A stretch of 64,000 bases of DNA from Clostridiaceae bacterium Marseille-Q3526 (GTDB lineage Bacteria > Bacillota > Clostridia > Lachnospirales > Lachnospiraceae): positions 423,501-487,500 of the forward strand of contig JAGTTS010000001.1 in the NCBI GenBank assembly GCA_018223375.1. Direction: 5' to 3'. The notes under the pieces were generated by a model. That model did no database searches. It saw only the letters and a program-made list of their open reading frames with translations, and was not told the DNA's origin. The position numbers and the translations under genes were made by a program. Numbering within the stretch: the stretch's first letter is position 1; each line of letters begins with the position of its first letter. Shown piece after piece: positions 16,088 to 24,553 of this stretch.

Positions 16088-17458
16088 TTACCCCTTCTTC
16101 TCCACCAGCCGTATCCGGCTCCAGTGGCCCGTCAGGTACCAGACAAAGGAAATCAGATAGTTTGCGGCCCAGCCCAGAGGAACAGCGTACCAGACAAACT
16201 GAACCCCATAGCGCGGCGCGAAATAATTTGCCACAAAGACGCGGATAGCCAGATTGGCCAGATTAGCCGCAGTAAATACCTTCATATCCCCTGCTCCTCT
16301 CAGCAGGCCATCCGTGGTGGCTTTAAGACCAATAAAAATATAGAAGAAAGAAAGAAAACCTGCGTAAGCCATTCCCACAGAAAACGCCTCCGCGCTGGCC
16401 TCAGCGTCTAAAAAGGCGGAAATAAACAGGCTTCCAAACAGCTGTGTTAATACGCAGAGAACCACAGCAAAGCCTGCCAGAGCGAAATAGCAGACGCGGT
16501 ATCCCTCCTTCACCCTCTTTTGGTTTCCCGCTCCCATATTTTGAGCTGTAAAGGTGGACATGGCGTTTCCGATGGCCAGCATGGGCACAATAGAAATGGA
16601 CTCAATTCTCGTTCCCGCCGAATATCCGGCGATCACGGAAGAGCCGAAGGTGTTGACTACCGACTGCACCAGCAGAATCCCCAGCTGGACAATGGACTGC
16701 TGAAGAATGGAGGGAAGCGCCACCCTCGTCATGGATGCCGCCATCTCTCTGTCGTAGAACCGGAAATCCTCTTCATCCTGCCTGTATCCTCTCAGCTTCC
16801 TCATAAGAATAAGGAAGGAGAGCGCCGCCGAGAGCCCCTGGGCAATCAGGGTCGCCACAGCCACGCCTCTCACAGCCATATGAAACTCAATGACAAACAG
16901 CAGATCCAGGACAATATTCAGCAGGGAGGAAAAAATCAGCAGCTTAAGAGGCGTCCTGGAATCTCCCAGAGAGTTGAACACCGAGGCCTGCACGTTGTAC
17001 ATGAACAAAAAGGGCAGTCCCCAGAAATAAATCCGCAGATAAAGAGCCGCATCCGCGAAAATATTGTCCGGCACGTTCATCAGACTCAAAATCCTGTCGT
17101 TAAACGCAAGGCCGAAAGCCCCCAGCGCCGCGCTGATTACCAGAAAGGAAATCAGAGTCGTGGACACAGCCGTTTTCATCTTCGTCAGCCGCCCGGCTCC
17201 CAGAAACTGGGAAATAATCACCGAGCTTCCCATGCCTCCTCCGATGGCAACGGCAATAAACACATTCGTAACCGCGTAGGAGGCGCCCACAGAAGCCAGC
17301 GCGTTCTCACTGACAAATTTCCCCACTACGACCGAATCCATAATATTATAAAACTGCTGGAACAGATTTCCCAAAATCAGGGGAAACGCAAAAAGCAAAA
17401 GAGCCTTTCCCGGGCGATCCGTCAGCATACTGAAGCTTTTCTTACTCACATTTTCCAT
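16088..17458 (-). CDS. MATE-family multidrug/sodium antiporter
   Basis: 456-residue integral membrane protein with about 12 hydrophobic helices and the family features FAFPLILGNLFQQFYNIMDSVVVGKFV at the N-terminus (helix 1-2) and a second related half beginning near LPSILQQSIVQLGILLVQSVVNTFG. It exports cationic drugs or metabolites using an ion gradient. It is monocistronic, converging on nothing, with the repeat array directly at its 3' end. Substrate cannot be predicted. Start ATG at 17458; the ribosome site is modest. Confidence 0.92.
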   Translation of the reverse strand: MENVSKKSFSMLTDRPGKALLLFAFPLILGNLFQQFYNIMDSVVVGKFVSENALASVGASYAVTNVFIAVAIGGGMGSSVIISQFLGAGRLTKMKTAVSTTLISFLVISAALGAFGLAFNDRILSLMNVPDNIFADAALYLRIYFWGLPFLFMYNVQASVFNSLGDSRTPLKLLIFSSLLNIVLDLLFVIEFHMAVRGVAVATLIAQGLSAALSFLILMRKLRGYRQDEEDFRFYDREMAASMTRVALPSILQQSIVQLGILLVQSVVNTFGSSVIAGYSAGTRIESISIVPMLAIGNAMSTFTAQNMGAGNQKRVKEGYRVCYFALAGFAVVLCVLTQLFGSLFISAFLDAEASAEAFSVGMAYAGFLSFFYIFIGLKATTDGLLRGAGDMKVFTAANLANLAIRVFVANYFAPRYGVQFVWYAVPLGWAANYLISFVWYLTGHWSRIRLVEKKG

Positions 17459-17570
17459 CTTTTCTATCTCATTCCCTGTCTTTTCTAGTTTTTGTTTCCT
17501 GTTTTTTATTTTTTATTCTCTATTTCCTGTTTCTTCTTTTCTGCCCTGTCATTCTCTTTCTGCAAGCTCA

Positions 17571-17598
17571 AAAAAGGAGCTGTAAAACAGCTCCTTTT
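17571..17598 (-). terminator. Terminator of the amino-acid ABC operon
   Basis: A perfect 12-bp stem (AAAAGGAGCTGT with its complement, 3-base loop) is followed by six T on the minus strand, 14 bases after the ATPase stop codon. Confidence 0.9.
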
Positions 17599-17611
17599 CA
17601 TCGTTCCCAGT

Positions 17612-18334
17612 TTACAGTACCTTATCTAAGAATGCCTTCGCCCTGTCTGTGGACGGCTGGGAGAAAAATGCCTCAGGAGTCGTATCCTCCAGGATTCTTC
17701 CCTCGTCGATAAAGCAGATCCTGTCTGAAACCTCTCTGGCAAAACCCATCTCGTGGGTGACGAGAGCCATAGTGATTCCCGTGTGAGCCAGGCCCTTGAT
17801 AACCTCCAGAACCTCCTTCACCATTTCCGGATCCAGGGCGCTGGTAGGCTCGTCAAACAGCATAATCTTCGGTTCCATGGCAAGCGCTCTGGCAATGGCG
17901 ATTCTCTGCTTCTGGCCGCCGGACAGCTTATTGGGATAAGCGTCCGCCTTCTCCGTCAGTCCCACCAGGGCCAGCAGCTCCATGGCCTTTTTCTTCGCTT
18001 CCTCCTTGGAAAGCCCGTTCACACGCACTGGCGCGTAAATCATGTTCTCCATAACCGTCATATGGGGAAACAGGTTAAAGTGCTGGAATACCATGCCGAT
18101 ATCCTTCCTGATTCTCTGGATGTCAGCCTTTTTCTCCGTAATATCCTGTCCCTCGATGAGCACAGTTCCGCTGTCCGGCTTCTCCAGCAGGTTTATGCAC
18201 CGCAGAATCGTAGATTTTCCTGAGCCGGACGGGCCAATCAGAGTGACTACCTGTCCCTTCTCAATCTTAAAATCAATCCCCTTTAAGACCTCCAGCTTTC
18301 CAAAGCTCTTATGCACGTTATGAAACTCTATCAC
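17612..18334 (-). CDS. Polar amino-acid ABC transporter ATPase (GlnQ/ArtP type)
   Basis: 240 residues. Walker A GPSGSGKST, Q-loop VFQHFNLFPHMTV, signature LSGGQKQRIAIARAL, Walker B IMLFDEPTSALDPE and switch His in VTHEMGFA are all present. It energises uptake through the permease whose gene overlaps it by 17 bases. Third and last gene of the operon. The substrate class (Gln, Arg, Cys or similar) is inferred from the family only. Confidence 0.95.
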   Translation of the reverse strand: MIEFHNVHKSFGKLEVLKGIDFKIEKGQVVTLIGPSGSGKSTILRCINLLEKPDSGTVLIEGQDITEKKADIQRIRKDIGMVFQHFNLFPHMTVMENMIYAPVRVNGLSKEEAKKKAMELLALVGLTEKADAYPNKLSGGQKQRIAIARALAMEPKIMLFDEPTSALDPEMVKEVLEVIKGLAHTGITMALVTHEMGFAREVSDRICFIDEGRILEDTTPEAFFSQPSTDRAKAFLDKVL

Positions 18335-18986
18335 TTCTGTTCACCCACCTTTCCAGACGGCCTGCCAGCGTGGACAGAACCATGACAAACACATAGTAAA
18401 TGAAAGCGATCACCAGATACGGCTCAAAGAACCGGTACGTCATAACTGTGATCTGGTCTGCCGCTCTTAAAAGCTCCACCGCTCCGATGTAGGAGAGAAT
18501 CGACGTCTCCTTTAAAAGGGCTACCGCCTCGTTGACAAGGCTGGGAAGCACATGCTTGATGGCCTGGGGAAGGATGATATCCTTCATCATGTCCCTGTAG
18601 CTGACGCCCAGAGACGCGGCCGCCTCGTACTGCCCCTTGTCAATGGCCTGAATGCCTCCTCTGAAAATCTCAGACACATAGGCGGCTGAGTTCAGGGAAA
18701 AGGTTAAAATTCCCGACTGAACGGCTGTAAACGTCACGCCCAGCAGCTGAGGGAGTCCAAAATGTACGATACACAGCTGCACCAGCAGAGGAGTTCCCCT
18801 GAAAATAGAGGTGTAAAAGCGTCCGAACCACACAAGAGGCGCACATTTGCTGATTTTAATTAACGATAAAATTACACCCAGCACAAAACCGCAGATCAGG
18901 CACAAAAACGTCATCTGAAGCGTCAGAACCGCCCCGTGCCACAGAAACGGCCAGTACTGCCATACGCTTGAAAAGTCAAGGCTCAT
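18318..18986 (-). CDS. Polar amino-acid ABC transporter permease
   Basis: 222-residue HisM/GlnP-type inner-membrane permease with about five helices and the cytoplasmic EAA loop (EAAASLGVSYRDMMKDIILPQAIKHVLPSL). The start at 18986 is chosen because GAAAGGAAAA precedes it and the protein then begins M-S-L-D-F-S-S; the 14-codon extension to 19028 has no ribosome site. It forms the channel with the neighbouring ATPase and takes ligand from the upstream lipoprotein. Confidence 0.93.
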   Translation of the reverse strand: MSLDFSSVWQYWPFLWHGAVLTLQMTFLCLICGFVLGVILSLIKISKCAPLVWFGRFYTSIFRGTPLLVQLCIVHFGLPQLLGVTFTAVQSGILTFSLNSAAYVSEIFRGGIQAIDKGQYEAAASLGVSYRDMMKDIILPQAIKHVLPSLVNEAVALLKETSILSYIGAVELLRAADQITVMTYRFFEPYLVIAFIYYVFVMVLSTLAGRLERWVNRSDRVS

Positions 18987-19069
18987 ATCTGTTTTCCTTT
19001 CTATCTGAATTTTTCTTGTTTTCTGCACAGCGAACGGCAGGGCGTAATCTCCGCCCTGCCGCAGTCCGC

Positions 19070-19957
19070 TTAGTCGACGATAAACTCCTCGCTCAAATGC
19101 TCTGCAATAATCTCGTCCAGCTCTCCGCTCTCCATCATTTCCTTTAACGTCTCGTTAAATGTCTCATAATAAGGAGAATCCTTTGGGAATCCGATTGCAA
19201 AGCAGTCTGCCTCGTTCTTATCCAACAGGCTTAACTCAAGGCCTGTATTCTGCTTTAAGAACTCCACTGCCCCCGCGCCGTCCACGATGCAGGCGTCGGC
19301 TCTCTTACTCTTAACCTCCTCGATGCAGGCCGGGCTTCCCTGAATTCCTACTGCCTTCACGCCCTCGATGCTCTCGGCCACCTGCTGATAATTGGTTCCG
19401 AATACATATGCAACTGTCTTGCCTTCCAGAGAGTCAAGAGTTGTATAATTATCACCTTCTCTGTATACGATGCCGTTTCTCGGGTAGAAAAAGATTTCAG
19501 AGAAATCAAGCGTTTTCTGTCTCTCCTCTGTCGGAGCCATACCGCCGCTGCAGAAATCAATCTGTCCTGCCTGAATTGCCGCCGTTAAGCTCTTAAACGG
19601 CATATCCTGGAATTCTACGGTTCCGCCGTTTTTCTCCACAACCTCTGTCACAATGTCAATATTCATTCCTACATATGTTTTATTTCCCTTAGCGTCCATC
19701 TCGATGGATTCAAACGGCACAAATGTGGAGGAACATCCTACTTTGACCGTCTTTCCGTTAAACGGATTGTCCGCAGAAACCTCTGTGTCCCCGTCTTCTG
19801 CTCCCGCTGTGGTTTCCCCGGCATCCTCTGCCGCTGCCGTGGTCTCTGCCGCCTCTGTGCCTGCTGCCGTACTCTCTGCCGGAGCGCCGTTTCCTGAACA
19901 TCCGGCCAGCACGCCGACTGTAAGAGCCGTAAGTAATGTCAATGCTATCTTTTTCAT
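19070..19957 (-). CDS. Amino-acid ABC transporter substrate-binding lipoprotein
   Basis: 295 residues. A lipoprotein signal (residues 1-19) ends in the lipobox LAGC, followed by an Ala/Glu/Thr-rich spacer (about 20-62) that probably crosses the cell wall, then a bacterial solute-binding family 3 domain (VKVGCSSTFVPFESIEMD, YVGMNIDIV, DFCSGGMAPTEERQKTLDFS). First gene of the operon, with GAGGAGA before the ATG. The TEER(Q)KT loop binds the ligand's alpha-amino and carboxyl groups in this family. An ArgR-box-like sequence overlaps its promoter, hinting at arginine, but that is inference. Confidence 0.94.
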   Translation of the reverse strand: MKKIALTLLTALTVGVLAGCSGNGAPAESTAAGTEAAETTAAAEDAGETTAGAEDGDTEVSADNPFNGKTVKVGCSSTFVPFESIEMDAKGNKTYVGMNIDIVTEVVEKNGGTVEFQDMPFKSLTAAIQAGQIDFCSGGMAPTEERQKTLDFSEIFFYPRNGIVYREGDNYTTLDSLEGKTVAYVFGTNYQQVAESIEGVKAVGIQGSPACIEEVKSKRADACIVDGAGAVEFLKQNTGLELSLLDKNEADCFAIGFPKDSPYYETFNETLKEMMESGELDEIIAEHLSEEFIVD

Positions 19958-20015
19958 AATTTTCTCCTCGTTCCATTCTATTTCTTTTTTTCAGTTTCTT
20001 GATTAACTGGTTCCT

Positions 20016-20044
20016 ATGATAGCATAAATATACATTCTATGCAA
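20016..20044 (-). promoter_or_regulatory. Promoter of the amino-acid ABC operon, ARG-box-like
   Basis: TTGCAT (20039-20044) and TATCAT (20016-20021) on the minus strand are 17 bases apart. The spacer contains TGTATATTTATGC within a larger GCATA...TATGC inverted repeat, similar to ArgR sites (TGAATwwwwATTCA, about 11 of 14). The 375-base gap up to 20332 otherwise holds only the divergent promoter for the deacetylase operon. Confidence 0.6.
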
Positions 20045-20269
20045 TTCCTTTTTTATTATTTTTTTCATTTTCCGACAGCTTTCAGCTTTTTCCCTCTCAT
20101 TTTTATTCCATTCTTTCCATCCCGTCTCCTCCGTGGTATAATAGAATTGTTTAGCAGACTTTTTTCAATATTGGAGCGGTTCGCAGGCAGCTTTCAGGTC
20201 TGTCTCACTCTTTTGGGGCCAGGCTGTTTCCGCCTTTTCGAATCCGTTTTTTCACATATGGGGTATTTT

Positions 20270-20297
20270 TTGACAAAATTCCGGTATTGATTATATA
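20270..20297 (+). promoter_or_regulatory. Promoter of the deacetylase/pseudopilus operon
   Basis: TTGACA (20270-20275) followed after 16 bases by TATATA (20292-20297), about 35 bases before the first deacetylase gene. It is the only good promoter seen before the terminator at 27292. Confidence 0.65.
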
Positions 20298-20332
20298 TGC
20301 AGACTCAATCATTTTTTATAAAGGAGGAACCT

Positions 20333-21241
20333 ATGTCTGTTTTTACTGACGGAAAAACCAACGGTCCCGGCATCTGCTGGCCGGACGGAAAACGGATCGC
20401 CGTCATGGTTACCTTTGATTTTGACGCCGAATTTCTGAGGATTTCCAGGGCTGAGTCAAAGGGTACGTCCATCGGCTTCACCGATTTTTCCAGAGGCCAG
20501 TACGGGCCGCACACAGGACTTTTAAGGTGTCTTAACATGCTGGACGCGCACCAGGTTAAATCTACCTTCTTCGTACCCGGCGCTGTGGCGGAGAAATATA
20601 CGGAGCAGGTGCGCATGATTCACGAACGGGGCCATGAGCTGGCCTGCCACGGCTACCGCCACGAATCCGTCCGCGGCATTTCCAGAGAGGAAGAGGAAGC
20701 TATTCTTGACAAAAGCGAAGCGGCTCTGATGGCGGTCACAGGAAAACGTCCGGCAGGACACAGAGGCCCGGAGAGCATCATCCACCCCTTCACCCACGAA
20801 CTGCTGGCAGAGCGCGGCTATCTCTACAGCTCTTCCATGAAGGACTGCGATTATGCCTATCTCTGGGAGCAGGATGGAAAAGAGCTGCCTCTGGTGGAGC
20901 TGCCAAACGATATCACTATGGACGATTTTACCTATTATTATTTCACCTTCAGCGATCCTGCCGTCCGGGCCATGTACACAAACCGGGAAGTGCTTGGAAA
21001 CTGGAAGGCCGAATTTGACGGTCTGGCGGAGGAGGGCGACAAGATCTTTGTCTTAAAACTCCATCCCCAGATGATTGGCCGGGCCAGCCGCATCGCCATG
21101 GTGGGAGACTTTATTTCCTATATGAAAGGACACGGCGCCTGGATTACCACCTGCGAGAACGTGGCCCGGTACGTCCTGAACCAGCATAAGCTGCCAAGAA
21201 GCGGCAGCGCGCCAGAACATCACGGAAAGGAGGCGCTGTAA
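20333..21241 (+). CDS. CE4 polysaccharide deacetylase-like protein, paralog 1
   Basis: 302 residues with no signal peptide or membrane segment, so predicted cytoplasmic. NodB-fold motifs: metal-binding Asp in VTFDFDAEF, the HGYRHE pair of histidines and the RGPES loop. The closest named group is the HpPgdA/imidase-like CE4 branch (cytosolic peptidoglycan deacetylase of Helicobacter; cyclic imidases), so the substrate may be a sugar precursor or a small cyclic amide. The start at 20333 has AAAGGAGGAACCT upstream; the earlier ATG at 20297 overlaps the -10 box. It overlaps nothing but is contiguous with its paralog (TAA then ATG). First gene of the putative nine-gene operon. Confidence 0.88.
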   Translation: MSVFTDGKTNGPGICWPDGKRIAVMVTFDFDAEFLRISRAESKGTSIGFTDFSRGQYGPHTGLLRCLNMLDAHQVKSTFFVPGAVAEKYTEQVRMIHERGHELACHGYRHESVRGISREEEEAILDKSEAALMAVTGKRPAGHRGPESIIHPFTHELLAERGYLYSSSMKDCDYAYLWEQDGKELPLVELPNDITMDDFTYYYFTFSDPAVRAMYTNREVLGNWKAEFDGLAEEGDKIFVLKLHPQMIGRASRIAMVGDFISYMKGHGAWITTCENVARYVLNQHKLPRSGSAPEHHGKEAL

Positions 21242-22123
21242 ATGGATTCCAGCCGTTTTGACAGAGTATTTCCCGCTCAATTCTCCGGCGATCTGAAGGT
21301 TTCCTGGCCGGATGGGAAGCGGATTGCCGTCATGCTGGCCTTTGACTTGGATGCGGAGACCATGTGGACCACCAGAGGAGACGGAAATGCGGACCACATC
21401 ACGAACCTGTCCAGAGGGGCCTACGGTCCTGTCCAGGGCGTGCCCAGAATTTTAAATATGCTAGACAGCTTCGGCCTGAAGGCTACCTTCTTCGTGCCCG
21501 GCGTCGTGGCGGACAAATATCCGGATGTGGTAAAAGAAATCGCCGCAAGAGGCCATGAGATCGGCTTCCACGGCTATTTCCACGAGGAATTTTCCACCAC
21601 CACCTGCGAACAAGAGAACGCCACCATGGAGCGGTGCGAACAGCTCATCAGGAAGCTGACAGGCCAGCAGATGGTCAGCCACCGGGCTCCCGGCGGAGTG
21701 ATCCACGACTACAGCCTGCGCCTTTTTGTGGAGCGCGGCTATATCGCAAGCTCCAACTGGAGAAACAGCGACGGTCCCTTCATCCATGAGCTGGACGGGG
21801 TAAAAATTCCCCTGGTGGAGGTTCCCAAGGATTCCATCTTCGACGATACGGCCTACGACTTCTACACTGACAGCGCGCCGGAACGCTATGAGCTGAAATC
21901 TCCCGGAGAGATGCTTGAAATCTGGAAGGAGGAGTTCGACACCCTGGCAGACGAGGGCAGGATGATCAATTTTGTGCTCCATCCCCAGTTTATCGGCCGT
22001 GTAAGCCGCGTCAATATGCTCAAGGATCTGATTGGATACATGCTGTCCCGCGGCGCCTGGATTGACACAAACCGGTCCGTGGCCGAATGGGTTTTAAAGG
22101 AAAGCGGCATGCTTTCAAAGTAG
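21242..22123 (+). CDS. CE4 polysaccharide deacetylase-like protein, paralog 2
   Basis: 293 residues, a tandem paralog of the preceding protein: shared WPDGKRIAVM, FDxDAE, GHE-x4-HGY-x-HE, the Arg-Ala-Pro/Arg-Gly-Pro loop and the C-terminal HPQ(F/M)IGR. It differs in the middle loop (RAPGGVIHDY) and near the substrate pocket, so the two may have distinct substrates or form a heteromer. No signal peptide. AAAGGAGG lies at the end of paralog 1, so translation is coupled. Followed after 55 bases by the transglutaminase-like gene without a visible terminator. Confidence 0.88.
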   Translation: MDSSRFDRVFPAQFSGDLKVSWPDGKRIAVMLAFDLDAETMWTTRGDGNADHITNLSRGAYGPVQGVPRILNMLDSFGLKATFFVPGVVADKYPDVVKEIAARGHEIGFHGYFHEEFSTTTCEQENATMERCEQLIRKLTGQQMVSHRAPGGVIHDYSLRLFVERGYIASSNWRNSDGPFIHELDGVKIPLVEVPKDSIFDDTAYDFYTDSAPERYELKSPGEMLEIWKEEFDTLADEGRMINFVLHPQFIGRVSRVNMLKDLIGYMLSRGAWIDTNRSVAEWVLKESGMLSK

Positions 22124-22178
22124 GCTTCCCAGGCAGCTTTAAACCAAATAAAAATATATGTAAACGAGGTAATAATTT

Positions 22179-23087
22179 ATGATTTCATCTGTAATGACGC
22201 GCCGGTTCAGAAGACGTCTGAATCAAGGCAGAAAGGCTCTGCTTTTAGGCCTTCTGGCCGCTTCTCTCCTGTCCGTCCCCTCTCTTGCCCAGGTGAGGAC
22301 GCCGCAGGCTTCCGGAACAACGGTCTTTTCCAATGGCAGCGCCGTCATCGACGCCTCCAACGCCTCCCAGGGCTATGTCATGGTCAAGTATTCTGGCGGA
22401 ACCTCCCGCATCAAGGTGCGTATTTCCAAGAGAACCGAGTACACCTACGATCTGAATACCGCCGGAAACTACGAGGTATTTCCTCTGACAGAGGGAAGCG
22501 GAACCTACACGATCAAGGTATTCCAGCAGGTTCAGGGCACCTCCTACGCCCAGGTGATGAGCCAGACTGTCACGGCAAATATCGCGGACAGCCAGTCCCC
22601 CTTCCTGTACCCGAACCAGTTCTGCAACTTTAACGCAAACTCCGCTGTTGTGGCCAAGGCGGCTGAACTGACAGGAGGAATCGCAGATCCTCTGGCAAAG
22701 GTGCAGGCCGTTTACCACTATGCCATTGACCACATTTCCTACGATTATCAGAAGGCCGCCTCTGTGCAGAGCGGCTACCTCCCTGTGCCTGACGCTACTC
22801 TGGCTTCTGGAAAGGGCATCTGCTTCGACTATGCGGCTGTGATGACTTCCATGCTCCGCTCTCAGGACATTCCTACGAAGCTCGTCATCGGCTACACCGG
22901 AGGCACCTACCATGCCTGGGTAAGCGTATATCTGTCCGGCCAGGGCTGGGTAGACAATATTATCTACTTCGACGGAACCAACTGGCGCTACATGGATCCC
23001 ACCTTCGCCTCCAGCGGCAAGGGCGACGCATCTGTGTCCAATTATATTTCCAACCAGGCCAACTACCAGGCTAAATTTACCTATTAA
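22179..23087 (+). CDS. Secreted transglutaminase-like (cysteine protease fold) protein
   Basis: 302 residues. An Arg-rich N-terminus and hydrophobic stretch (20-36) ending in SLA form a signal peptide. A beta-rich domain (about 45-135) precedes a transglutaminase-core domain (about 150-285) with the complete triad Cys215 (GKGICFDYAA), His245 (TYHAWV) and Asp273 (YMDPTF). Such proteins act outside the cell as peptidases or cross-linking enzymes on wall or surface proteins. Placed between the deacetylases and the pilus-like genes, it might process or anchor the filament; that is inference. 37 bases before gspF. Confidence 0.88.
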   Translation: MISSVMTRRFRRRLNQGRKALLLGLLAASLLSVPSLAQVRTPQASGTTVFSNGSAVIDASNASQGYVMVKYSGGTSRIKVRISKRTEYTYDLNTAGNYEVFPLTEGSGTYTIKVFQQVQGTSYAQVMSQTVTANIADSQSPFLYPNQFCNFNANSAVVAKAAELTGGIADPLAKVQAVYHYAIDHISYDYQKAASVQSGYLPVPDATLASGKGICFDYAAVMTSMLRSQDIPTKLVIGYTGGTYHAWVSVYLSGQGWVDNIIYFDGTNWRYMDPTFASSGKGDASVSNYISNQANYQAKFTY

Positions 23088-23124
23088 TATTCATGCTGAA
23101 TACATATTGTGAGGAATTCTGACT

Positions 23125-24171
23125 ATGAAACAATCCGTTCCGTTTACCGGTCTTTCACTGTCCGGTTTCTGTATGCAGATTTCCATTCTGCTGAAATCTG
23201 CGGTCCCTCTCTACGAGGGACTTTCCGTCATAGCGGAGGACGCCTCCCTTCCAAAGGAAAAAGAGGTTCTCTCCTCTATGTCTGACAAGCTGCGTATGGG
23301 GTTTCCTTTCAGCCAGGCTGTCGCTGAGGCTGAGCGTTTCCCTGCCTATGTAACGCAGATGACGCTTCTCGGCGAACGCACGGGAACGCTGGACGCCGTT
23401 ATGGAACACCTGTCCCGGTTTTATGAGCGGGAATACCGGATGGGAGAAAACCTGCGCCGCGCCGTTACCTACCCGGCTATTATGATTATCATGCTGTTAG
23501 CCATCCTGTTTATTCTGTTTACAAAGGTAATGCCTGTATTCTCCGGCGTCTACGAGCAGCTGGGAACCTCCATTCCCCCTGCCGCCCAGACGGCTATCCG
23601 GTTTGGAGGCATTTTAAGCGGAGGAGCCCTTATTTTCGCCGCTGTCCTGATCGCCGTATTCGCCGTGATCCGGCTGACCAGCAGGCCGGGCCAGGAAAAC
23701 AGCCTGTCAGCCCGCCTTTTAACCCGAATCAAGAACCGTTCCAGTATCGCCAGGCTGGCCGCTCTGCGCCGTTTCTGCTCCGTTATGGCCATGACGCTTC
23801 ACTGCGGCATGGATATGGCCGAGGGCTGCCGCATGGCCGCCTCCCTGGTGGACAACGCTTCTGTCCTCCCAGGCGTAAAGGCCTGCGAGAAAGAGCTGGC
23901 CTCCGGAAAGGCCTTCTACGACTCCATCGAGCCATCCGGCCTGTTCTCCGGCTTTGATCTCCAGATGATCCGCATCGGAAGCAGGGCCGGACAGCTGGAA
24001 ACGGTGATGAAGGAACTGGAGGCAGATTACGACGAGCGTTCCTCTGACGCTCTCGACAGCCTGATCGCAAGGCTGGAGCCTGCCATCGTATCCGTACTGG
24101 CAGTCGCGGTAGGTCTTGTGCTTCTGTCCGTCATGCTGCCCCTTGCCGGAATTCTTTCCTCCATCGGCTAA
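23125..24171 (+). CDS. Type II secretion / type IV pilus platform protein (GspF/PilC)
   Basis: 348 residues with two T2SSF domains: residues 10-130 and 210-335. Three membrane helices are visible (about 118-140, 165-190 and 318-345). Repeated motifs FSQAVAEAERFPAYVTQMTLLGERTGTL and FYDSIEPSGLFSGFDLQMIRIGSRAGQL are the paired platform signatures. It is shorter than typical PilC (about 400) but complete in both halves. It would sit in the membrane, couple to the PilT-type ATPase encoded 2 kb downstream and move the pseudopilins encoded between. Confidence 0.92.
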   Translation: MKQSVPFTGLSLSGFCMQISILLKSAVPLYEGLSVIAEDASLPKEKEVLSSMSDKLRMGFPFSQAVAEAERFPAYVTQMTLLGERTGTLDAVMEHLSRFYEREYRMGENLRRAVTYPAIMIIMLLAILFILFTKVMPVFSGVYEQLGTSIPPAAQTAIRFGGILSGGALIFAAVLIAVFAVIRLTSRPGQENSLSARLLTRIKNRSSIARLAALRRFCSVMAMTLHCGMDMAEGCRMAASLVDNASVLPGVKACEKELASGKAFYDSIEPSGLFSGFDLQMIRIGSRAGQLETVMKELEADYDERSSDALDSLIARLEPAIVSVLAVAVGLVLLSVMLPLAGILSSIG

Positions 24172-24196
24172 ACAGTGAACAAACAGGAGGATCCAT

Positions 24197-24553
24197 ATGC
24201 TGCACGTACAAGTTCAAAAAGAGAAGAGGAGCTTATCCGGGTATCTGTTATCCCTCCTCCTCTTTCTCGCTGTTTTATTTTTCTTCCTCTTTGGCGTCAG
24301 GGCCATGGAGTCCAAAAGCGAGGAGGAAAGCCTGGCGTCTCTCAGGAACGCCATCCAGAGGGCCTGCGTCCAGTGCTACGCCATCGAGGGGCGCTATCCG
24401 CCCAGCGTAGAATACCTGGAGGAACACTACGGCATCGTCATTGACAGAGACCGGTACTACGTGTTCTACGACGGCTGGGCCAGCAACGTAATGCCTGATA
24501 TCACCGTGCTTCCTGCAGAGCCGGACAGCCAGGAGAAGGAGGGAACATCATGA
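24197..24553 (+). CDS. Small membrane-anchored pseudopilin-like protein
   Basis: 118 residues: a basic N-terminus (KEKRSLSGY), one long hydrophobic helix (about 14-35), then an extracytoplasmic part with CVQCYAIEGRYPPSVEYLEEHYGI, reminiscent of the alpha-beta globular part of type IV pilins. The normal prepilin cleavage motif (Gly, Phe, Glu at +5) is not present. AGGAGG precedes the ATG. It overlaps the next gene by 4 bases (ATGA). I recognise no named domain with certainty. Confidence 0.72.
   Translation: MLHVQVQKEKRSLSGYLLSLLLFLAVLFFFLFGVRAMESKSEEESLASLRNAIQRACVQCYAIEGRYPPSVEYLEEHYGIVIDRDRYYVFYDGWASNVMPDITVLPAEPDSQEKEGTS

Noticed and set aside
15837..16160. 107-residue plus-strand open frame over the 46-bp repeats
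   Set aside because: No ribosome site; translation merely repeats the DNA repeat.
16520..17488. 322-residue plus-strand open frame
   Set aside because: Antisense to the MATE gene; Arg/His/Gln-rich translation with no domain.
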